This document shows, piece after piece, positions 8,259 through 16,500 of a stretch of DNA of 17,297 nucleotides. The position numbers and the translations under genes were made by a program. Source of the stretch: Vairimorpha apis BRL 01 (Eukaryota > Microsporidia > Nosematidae). The notes beneath the pieces are model-generated. The model saw only the letters and a list, made by a program, of their open reading frames with translations, was not told where the DNA came from and ran no database searches. The stretch's first letter is position 1, and each line of letters opens with the position of its first letter. The stretch spans positions 1 through 17,297 of the forward strand of contig KE647101.1 in assembly GCA_000447185.1 (NCBI GenBank). Reading direction: 5' to 3'.

Positions 8259-9440
8259 ATGATAAATAAACAAAAAACAATGAATGCATCTTTCTTGAGC
8301 TGTTTTGTAACACTTCTAAAAACTGTAATTGGAAGCGGTGCTTTATCATTTCCATATTTGTTTAAAACATATGGTATATTAACTACATGTATACTTACAT
8401 TCATATCAGGATCATTTGCAATAGTTGGTTTAATTTTATACATAAATTGTGCAAAAGAAATCGGAAGAGAAGCTACTTTATCAGAATTGGCACAAGTTGC
8501 TATGCCTTATACAAAACTTTTGGTAGATTTTTCTGTATTTTTAAAATGCTTTGGAGTTTCTTTATCATATTTAATAATAACAAGACAATTAATTTCACCT
8601 GTTTTTAAAATTCTAACAGGAATTTTAAATATAAGTTCTTCAATTTTATTACTAATATTTATAATCATAATAGGTCCAATATGTTATTTTGACAAGTTAA
8701 ACAAACTAAAGTATACTTCTTTATGTGGTATATTATCAGTTATTTTTGTAATTATCGCCTCAATATATAGATATAAACATACTATAATTCCACAATCAAT
8801 TATTATAAAATATACTACTCCTATTAACAAAACATATTTAAATAATATAGGTAAATTTGTTTTTAGTTTTACATGCCATCAAAATATTTTTACTATTCAC
8901 TCAGAAATGTCAAATAATAGTTTTAGAAATATGAAAAGATTAATTTATAGTGTAACAATAACAGCTTTAAGTTTATATCTGACATTTGGATATTATAATT
9001 ACTTATTATATGGTCAAAACGTCAAAGATAATATAATTATGAATTTTCCAAATGATAGCTTAGGAATAATAGTAAGAAGCTTATATATTATTGTTATGGG
9101 TGTTTCCTATCCATTACAAGTAAATCCTTGTAGAATTTATTTGATTAAAATGTTAAATATTAATGAAAAAAAATATCCTTCAATTAGATTTATAGCTACA
9201 ACCTTAATAATTATGTTAACATTCTGTATAGCAATTAGTAATATGGATCTAGGATTAGTTTATTCTATTATAGGAGCTACTGCATCAACATTTATGTGTT
9301 TAATATTTCCTGCTTTGTTTTATTTTAATATGGATATTGATAGAAGCATATTATTAGATGTTTTAGGGTATCTTTCTTTCCTTTTTGGGGTACTGGTATT
9401 TGTTTCTACAATATATGGAATGATTTATTTAAGACATTAA
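8259..9440 (+). CDS. AAAP-family amino-acid transporter, AVT5/6/7-like
   Basis: This intact 393-residue multi-pass membrane protein belongs to the amino acid/auxin permease family (Aa_trans). The first helix carries the substrate-site motif GSGALSFPY (25-33), equivalent to GAGILALPY. FSFTCHQNIF (202-211) and SYPLQ with PCR (283-292) are typical of the fungal vacuolar Avt5/6/7 group and of SLC38 relatives. About ten to eleven hydrophobic helices can be counted, for example near 40-62, 91-114, 127-143, 153-170, 228-250, 268-288, 308-328, 330-355 and 367-390. The family moves neutral or charged amino acids with protons. In an intracellular parasite it would serve uptake from the host or exchange across an internal membrane, but the substrate cannot be read from sequence. 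I prefer ATG 8259; ATG 8280 is possible. An upstream TTG at 8238 is in frame but unlikely. The reading frame is intact through an eight-A run. Confidence 0.92.
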   Translation: MINKQKTMNASFLSCFVTLLKTVIGSGALSFPYLFKTYGILTTCILTFISGSFAIVGLILYINCAKEIGREATLSELAQVAMPYTKLLVDFSVFLKCFGVSLSYLIITRQLISPVFKILTGILNISSSILLLIFIIIIGPICYFDKLNKLKYTSLCGILSVIFVIIASIYRYKHTIIPQSIIIKYTTPINKTYLNNIGKFVFSFTCHQNIFTIHSEMSNNSFRNMKRLIYSVTITALSLYLTFGYYNYLLYGQNVKDNIIMNFPNDSLGIIVRSLYIIVMGVSYPLQVNPCRIYLIKMLNINEKKYPSIRFIATTLIIMLTFCIAISNMDLGLVYSIIGATASTFMCLIFPALFYFNMDIDRSILLDVLGYLSFLFGVLVFVSTIYGMIYLRH

Positions 9441-9748
9441 AAAGATTTTTTACAAAAGAATATTAACATTGTGTATAATATAGATCAGAAAAGAGTTTTG
9501 AATATTTTGAAAAATTTAAAATAAAAAATTAATTTATAATAATTGATTTACTTTGATAAAAAAACATGTAGACACCTCAAAAATTTTGTAACAAATGTTA
9601 TTTTCGTAATGATATTTATAGTATGTATTAATTATTTTACTAAAAAATCATATAAGTAAAAATTAAGCAATTAGTTAAACATTACGATATAAAAAAATTA
9701 AAATTAATTACATCTATATAGTATAATAATCCAAAAGAATCATACATT
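9441..9748. other. A/T-rich spacer, no gene seen
   Basis: About 300 bases lie between the permease stop and the small gene at 9749, on the same strand. They would include the permease 3' end and the next promoter. No frame or structure worth naming was found. Confidence 0.5.
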
Positions 9749-10001
9749 ATGAATGACCAAATTTCACAAGATGTACATACAAGACTTTGTTATTTAGCTT
9801 ATAATCGAATCTTATCTACAATTGATGGTATTTACAAAGATATTAGAGTCAATTTTCTTGAATCAAAATAAAATTCTATCAAGAAGAAGAAAGAGATGAA
9901 GAGATGGAAAAAATAGTGAACATACAGATAAATTTAAACCTTATACTGCTGAGAATTGTGATTTATTTGAAAATAAAATTGTATCAAACAATAACGTCTA
10001 A
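9749..10001 (+). CDS. Small protein of unknown function, broken by two one-base shifts
   Basis: ATG at 9749 gives 40 clean codons, MNDQISQDVHTRLCYLAYNR and on to ESK, ending at TAA 9869-9871. Moving back one base near the AAAA at 9865-9868 continues with KFYQEEERDEEMEK. Moving back one more in the AAAAAA run at 9908-9913 gives NSEHTDKFKPYTAENCDLFE and ends at TAA 9999-10001, about 84 residues. Both shifts are one A short and all three pieces have protein-like, mixed codon use, which is rare in the spacers here. The protein is predicted helical, with an acidic coiled middle and a polar tail. I recognise no family. The alternative is a 40-residue protein without shifts, but the quality of the downstream pieces argues against this. 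Confidence 0.5.
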
Positions 10002-10561
10002 TACACAAAAACTTAATATTGGAAGAGATAATTAGCTACATTGAATAAAATTTAGAAACTTTAGGACCGGAAAAATGAAACCTATAATAATATAAACCTC
10101 ATAAAACAATTTAATTATAGTATAATTATTTGTTAAATATAATGAAATTTAAAAAATAATATATAATTTCTAAATTAGTTAGATTTAATTTACTTTATAA
10201 ATTTATAAATTCGTATTTGATACTCTTTTTAGATGTTATTTTTTTAGTTTTAGATTTATTAAAATTAAAACTATCTTAAAAATAAAATTTGAAGTTTTAA
10301 TGATAGTCAAATATTTTAAAAAATAAATGTTATAATAAATTTTTTGTCTTTTTTATATAACAAACAATTTGTAGGCTGAATGCATACAAATTTAAATACT
10401 ATAAAAAGTATTTATATAGATCGGATTGTTTTATATAAATAAATTTTATTTTTATAAAAATATTTAAAAAATTTTCAACAAAAAAACATAACATAAAACT
10501 ATATTTATTCTAACGGATCCAAATATTTTATCTAAATTAATTATAAAATAATTTAATATGT
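10002..10561. other. A/T-rich spacer, no gene seen
   Basis: This is A/T spacer without a supported gene. An 8-bp inverted repeat, AATTTGTA (10366-10373) with TACAAATT (10385-10392), has an 11-base loop and may be chance in such DNA. Confidence 0.5.
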
Positions 10562-10734
10562 TTATTATATTATTATATTATTATATTATTATATTATTAT
10601 ATTATTATATTATTATATTATTATATTATTATATTATTATATTATTATATTATTATATTATTATATTATTATATTATTATATTATTATATTATTATATTA
10701 TTATATTATTATATTATTATATTATTATATTATT
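10562..10734. repeat. Microsatellite of an 8-bp unit, (ATTATATT)n, about 21 copies
   Basis: The unit ATTATATT repeats without visible error over about 173 bases. A 74-codon frame crosses it only because the unit has no stop in that frame: it translates as alternating runs of Tyr, Ile and Leu and is not a gene. The perfection suggests recent slippage expansion, so length variation between strains is likely. Confidence 0.95.
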
Positions 10735-11045
10735 TATCAAGTGTTTATTTTTTTTAATTTATTTTATATTTTAATCACATAAAAACATTAAATAAATTAA
10801 ATTGTATTATTTTTAGATAAATAAAATTTTTTTGTGATAGTATTTATTTATTTAAATAAAAAAAATTTGTAAATATATGATATGTAAGACACAAAAATAT
10901 TAATGTAAATATTAAATTTGTTATATAAAAATTATTGATTTTTGTAGAAAAATGAAAATAAATTTAGAAATATTTACAAAAAAAAATTACTTTTAAAATT
11001 CTATCAAGCGTCAAAAAATATATATAAAGTAATTTTATTTTTATT
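10735..11045. other. A/T-rich spacer, no gene seen
   Basis: A/T-rich DNA between the microsatellite and the hairpin at 11046. No coding frame or repeat is supported. Confidence 0.5.
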
Positions 11046-11070
11046 AATGTGGTAAAATAATTACCACATT
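11046..11070. repeat. Perfect 10-bp inverted repeat (hairpin)
   Basis: AATGTGGTAA (11046-11055) pairs perfectly with TTACCACATT (11061-11070) over a five-base loop AATAA. The core GTGGTA/TACCAC is the same as in the hairpin at 6144-6160. Each lies roughly 200 bases before a strong G+C-richer hairpin. It could be a protein-binding site, a transcript end or part of the RNA locus that follows. Confidence 0.6.
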
Positions 11071-11159
11071 TGTAATTTATTTATTTAATTTATTTATTTA
11101 ATTTATCATTTAATATATTTTTTAATTTATTTTAATTTCTAGAACATTAAAAATATAAA

Positions 11160-11264
11160 TAGGGCTACCCCCTAACACATAATAGCAAGCAAGAAGAATG
11201 AGGAACGTCCCACATTATAACAAGTCAAATAAAAGTTATTTAAATACAAACAATAGTGTTACAA
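11160..11264 (+). other. Possible 5' part of the H/ACA-like RNA locus
   Basis: This stretch is richer in G and C than its surroundings and is not open in any frame. TAGGG (11160-11164) can pair with CCCTA (11170-11174), and AATG (11197-11200) with CATT (11213-11216) around a partly paired GAGG/GTCCC core. It may be the 5' hairpin domain of the RNA at 11265-11326, but the pairing is weak and has no clear pocket. Confidence 0.25.
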
Positions 11265-11326
11265 CAAAGTCCCTCGTGGAGAGTTATCTAAGTTTTGGAG
11301 CTCTCCCGCAAGACTTTGCCACAATT
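11265..11326 (+). ncRNA. Candidate H/ACA-type guide RNA hairpin
   Basis: The lower stem CAAAGTC (11265-11271) pairs with GACTTTG (11312-11318). The upper stem GGAGAG (11278-11283) pairs with CTCTCC (11301-11306). Between them an internal loop has CCTCGT on the left and CGCAA on the right, like a pseudouridylation pocket. An ACA (11321-11323) follows two bases after the stem and three bases before a possible end at 11326. From the upper stem to the ACA is exactly 14 bases, inside the 14-16 expected for H/ACA guide RNAs. A 5' half may begin near 11160: a small hairpin at 11197-11216 is followed by ATAACA (11217-11222), which fits the H box ANANNA. That box is easily met by chance here. The strand is set by the ACA. 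The RNA target is not determined. Confidence 0.4.
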
Positions 11327-12305
11327 AAATTATAAACTTTTAATTTATAAGTTTATTTACAGAAATTGTTGTAATAAGAGTAATAAGATAATAAAAAAAT
11401 ATGACAATATAAAATTAAAATTTTTATAAATGATTTAATTGACAAAAGAAAAATAAGAAAATTAATGTTCACACAATACTTTTACTTCATGCCTACAAAA
11501 ATCGCATTAGATAAACACACTTTATATAACAGACGTACATATTTTAAATTTGTTACATAGTTTAATTAAAAGATAATACTATAGATGATAAGAAAACAAC
11601 ATGATAAACAAATATAATTATAAATATAAATAAATATTTACTACAAAATTGAAACTCACATCCAATTTATAACTATTATATAATTTGAGAATAATATAAT
11701 TAAAACAAAAAAGATTAAATTAAAGTTATAATTTCAATGGTAACTCGGCACTTTTTTAGTATCTAAAATCTAGATAGCATAAACAAATAGAATAATAAAA
11801 CTAAATTTTGTATAAAAAATTTATTTATGTGTTTTTTTCAAATTATTTATCTAAAAATTTGTATTATTAAAATTACAATATATTTTTACTAAAAAATTGA
11901 AATATAAAAGTAATGTATGTTTGTTTTTTCCTTTAGACATAATTTTATAATAGTAAAAAAAAATTTTAGAATTTATAAATTAAAAGAAACATATAGTATT
12001 ATGTGTAAAATTTTTAGATTACACCTTATAATTTATCATTTACTTAAAAAAGAGTTTGAAATATAAAATCAAATAAAAATATATGTAACAAGTTTATTTA
12101 CAAAAAACAAGGCAGAAATTATTGGTAAAATGTTGTTTTCTTTGATGTTTGAAAAAAAGAATCAGACTGTAAAATTGGTAAGATCTAAACATGAGTTTCT
12201 TGTTTTAAAAAAGTAGAAACATATACAGGATTAAAGAATTTTTCATTTTCAAATTATCTAACGAATATAAAAACTTAAGTTTTTATTAAAAATAAAACAT
12301 TAAAT
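11327..12305. other. A/T-rich spacer, no supported gene
   Basis: About 1 kb separates the candidate guide RNA from the 3' end of the long minus-strand gene. A 31-codon ATG frame at 11465-11560 has mixed codons (MFTQYFYFMPTKIALDKH) but is too short to call. No repeat array, tRNA or strong hairpin was found. Confidence 0.5.
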
Positions 12306-13511
12306 TTACAATTCTGTTATTTGTTTCTCTTTAATATGTAATTTATCTCTTTTATTTGCTCTAAATTTAGATGATAAACTTTGTCTATTATTGTATAATT
12401 TTTTTATTTTAGAATTAAAATTCTCAATTTTTTCTTTGCTTTCATCAGGAAATTCATCAATAACAAAATTTTTATCATGAGTGTTATCTAAATTTGAATA
12501 GTTATCAGTAATAGAAGAATAATTATTAACATTTGCTTTATCAGATTCAATAATTTGAGCACAATTTAAATGATCATCGTTTTTTAAATCAGAATATTTT
12601 TGAGACTTATCATATTTAAAATTAAGCACATTTTGGCTTAAATCATATGAACCGTTTTGAATAAGTTTCATAAATTTAGTTTTTTTTTAGGTATAGCGCC
12701 TGTATTTTTTAAAATTATTTTTTCAGTAATTTCATGTTCTTTAATTTCATCAACCATATTAAGAGAAGCATCAGATTCATCATTATAAATTGTAGTATTT
12801 TGATTTAAATTTTCATCAGTTTTATTATGATAATTATTGACAGTAGTTATATTATTTTCATTTATTTTATCAAAAATTGTTGCAGTTTCATTACTTATAT
12901 CTTTTATTTCATCTATTTTGTCCGTAAGAAAGCTACTATCACTATAAGAATCTTCTAAAAAACTATCATTTCTTCCAAAAACATTATTTACAACATGTTT
13001 ATTTTCTAAATTTTTATCTTGCAATTTATCATTGCCATTTTTTTTTAAAATGCTTTTTGAGATTTGTATATCATTTTCATATAGATTTAAAGATGGTGTA
13101 TGCTGTAAATTATTTTCATCTCTTTCGATTATTGCTATAACTTCATCATTAAATTTTATTTTTTTAACAATTACATCATTAGATTTTAAAATTGGAGAAG
13201 TTGTATTATTTTCTGTTTTTTTATTAAATCATCATTTAATTCTTTAGCGAACAAATCATCATCTTCTGATTTTTTTATCAAATCATTCAAAATACTTGTA
13301 TCATATAAATTTTTATCATCATAGTTTGAATCAGATTCTAGTAATTTTTTAGTTTGAACTGCAACCGGTAGATCATCTAAATTCTTAAATTCATCATCTA
13401 AAACAACATCAAAACTTTCATTAAATTCTATAAATCTTTGTGTTTTTGAATTATATTCTTGTTTTTGTTCATAAGGTTTTTCTGATTGAATAAAATCATT
13501 TGTTATTTTTT
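12306..13511 (-). CDS. C-terminal part of the long gene
   Basis: Three blocks joined at 13216-13222 and 12680-12688 give NDFIQSEKPYEQKQ through KKLLESDSNYDDKN, then TENNTTSPILKSNDVIVKKI through DSYSDSSFLTDKIDE, then MKLIQNGSYDLSQNVLNF. The protein ends with a basic, probably helical tail (FNSKIKKLYNNRQSLSSKFR and RDKLHIKEK) at TAA 12306-12308. The switch from an acidic body to a basic C-terminus suggests an anchoring or nucleic-acid-contacting tail, but this is inference from charge only. Confidence 0.6.
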
Positions 13512-16500
13512 AATTTTAGAATTTGCTAATAAATTTATTTCTTTGTCTATTTCTTTGTCTAAATTAATCATACCAGTTATGTTTTCAAAATTGTTAGTAC
13601 TTATATTATCTAAAGATTCTTGTACATTTTTACTTTCTTCTAAATTATTAGAATCTGACAAAATTTCTTGATTGTTAAAGATTTGAGTTGGTATTAATTG
13701 TTCTACATTTTCTCTTTTTTCATCTTCTTTTTTATCAAAAATGCAATCCGTATCATCTAAATTTTGTTCTTCTTGGCTTCTATAAATTTTTTCTACGATT
13801 TTATCTACTATATCTTCGTAATCATAATTTTTAATCAACGAATCAATAAAATTAACTGTATTAGATTTCTCTTCTGTTTCATTATTAAACAAATCTTTTA
13901 TCGAATTTTTTTCATGGTCTAAAATTGTTTTAACACAAGATTTAGAATCACTTATGTCCGATTGATTTTTTTTATAATCTGTTTCGTTTTCTATAAATGG
14001 TTCATCTTTATTATTAAAACTAGGAATATTTTTAAATCGGTTAGAAGATTCTGAACCAGAAAGGTTGCGTATAATTCTTTTTCTTCCACTTTTTTCAGAA
14101 TTATTTTGAGATAAATCATCTTCTGATAAAAACATAAAACGATCCAAAGATTTACTTTTAATCTCGAATTCTTTATGACGTTCATTGGTTTTTTAATAAC
14201 GTTTAATGCGTATTCATAATTATCTTTTACATTTTTAACCAATGGAGCAATATGTTGATTATCAAGTTCGTCAATTAATGTTAATTTCTCAAGGTTAAAT
14301 TTTGCTTCATCAAATACATGCTTTGCTTCTGATGAAATATGCTTTCTTTGATACTTTTTATTATGTATTTTATCACTGATATTAATCTCGTCAGAAGAAG
14401 ATGTTGGTGAACTTGTTGATGACGATGAAATTTGTGCAATCTCCTTTTCCATTGATTTATTAATGAGATTAATCTCATTATTGTTATCGTTTTCCTCCAG
14501 ATCTACACTTATATCAGGACTTGAACTAACAATATCAGTACTATGTTTGGAACTTTGTGTTGGTGATGTACTTGTATAAGGACTTCCTGTAAGGCTTGAT
14601 TCACTACTTTTATTTTCAAAAATACCCATATCATTATTTTCTTGTTTTTTATCTAAAATTTCATTTTCATTAAAATCTTCTAAAGAACTTGAATCACCAC
14701 TATTTTGTTTGTTTTCAATGTCTAAAACTATAATATCTGTAGATTTTAAATTTTTGTTTGAAAGTGGATTAATATGTTTAAAAAAATCGTTTAAGGAAGA
14801 ACTTGACACACCAGAATCATCACTATTTTTTTTATTTTTTTATTTTCTTGTAAAAGGTTTTTTAAAATTTCTAAATCTTTACTTTTGATAGAAGAGGATG
14901 TAGATTCGGAAGAAGAAGAATTTAATAACTGTTCATTAGGTGTTTCATTTATTAAAATATCATCTATAAATTCATCATTAAAAATAAATTCTTTCAAGTT
15001 CTTTTTTTTGAACTAATTTTATCTAAATTTTCATCAATATTTTCAATTTGTTTAACTTTAAAATCGCTGTAAATTTCATCAGTATTTAAATTATTTTCAT
15101 CAAAATTTTCAAGGTGTTCGTTTTTCAATTTTACATTATTTTCTTCACAATTTTTTTCAATTTTTAAGTCTATTTTATTTCCATCAACGATTTCAAGATT
15201 TTCGTCTTCTAAGTTTATATTGTTTTCTTTAATTTTTAATTCTAATTTATTTTCATCAACAATTTCAAGATTTTCGTTTTCTAAGTTTATATTGTTTTTG
15301 TCATCATTTTCTTTTACATTTTCCCCATTTTTTCTTGTTCATTAATTTTACAAAATGAATCTACTACAAATTCACAATTCTTTTCAATATTACAAAGCAA
15401 ATCGTATAATTCATTGTCTTCACTATGTGGTAAAAAATTTTTCAAAATAACATTATTTTCTGATTGATATTTTAATCCTTCTAAATTTTGACAACTTTCT
15501 ACATTTGATTCGTAAATTATTTTGTTTATTCCTTTTCTTCTTTTTTATTGTCATCAAATGATGATTGTTCAGTATAATTATCATCAATGTTTCTTTTTAA
15601 CAATTCTAATAGAATATCGTTTTTTTTAATTGAAGATTTTATATTATCAGTCAATTTATCGTTTACATTTTTTAGTTGAACATACATATTGCTTAATTTA
15701 TTATCCATTAAATCTAAATTGACATCATTTTTTTTAGAAAATTCTTTTTTTACATTATTATTGTCCTTAGTATCTTGCAAATCTTTATTTAAATCAGATA
15801 ATACGTTTGATATATTTTGTAAATTTTCATAAATTAAATCTCTTGTTTTCCATTTTGTTTGTTGGTATATTTTTTAAACCTTCTAATCTAAACGACAATA
15901 TTGTAGATAAATAACCTAAATCATAGTGTTTTTTATGGTTCTTCTTTTTTGATAACTCTTTAGTCTTTTTTAATGTTATTTTTTTGCTTGTTCTAATAAA
16001 ACTTTCTTTTTGATCTTCTGTAATACTTGAAAAATCTATATTTTCAATATCATTAATAAATTTATCAATTGAAGAAATAAATCTAAGAGCTTCAGTTTCT
16101 TGGAAAAATTTGTCACGTAATCTCATTAAACGTGAGTGAAAAAGAGAATGAGTATTTTCGTTATAAACATTTGAGTCTTGGTCTCGTATAATTTTATTTT
16201 CTAATATTACAGATTCTTTATGTTTAATTTTGTTAATTAAAATGTTTTCTTCAATACCAAATGACTTACCTTCTTGTAATATGATTTTTGAAAATTCTTC
16301 TTTAGATATTAAAACGGGTTTTGTATCAAAATCTTTATTATTGTTTAATATTTCTTCTTTTAAATTTATATGATGATCTATGTGTTCTACAATTGAAGGT
16401 ACTTCTATATCAGGTACAGTGATAAAGTTTTCTACAATTTCTTCATTTTCATTATTTAAAATTGCTGATTGAATATCATGATTTACGACTGTAAGTTCTT

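Noticed and set aside
8252..8608. Frames antisense to or out of frame with the permease start
   Set aside because: They are shadows of the clearly identified transporter.
10558..10782. 74-codon frame on the plus strand
   Set aside because: It is the translation of the ATTATATT microsatellite (alternating Tyr, Ile and Leu), not a protein gene.
11465..11560. 31-codon ATG frame with mixed codons
   Set aside because: It is too short to separate from chance, and no frame-shift extension or neighbour supports it.
13032..13671. Two plus-strand frames opposite the long gene
   Set aside because: They are Ser/Phe/Leu-rich mirror images of the acidic Asn/Asp/Glu coding strand.
14281..14478. 65-codon minus-strand frame
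   Set aside because: It overlaps the Ser-rich block in another frame, and its His/Gln/Arg-rich translation is a frame shadow of the serine clusters.
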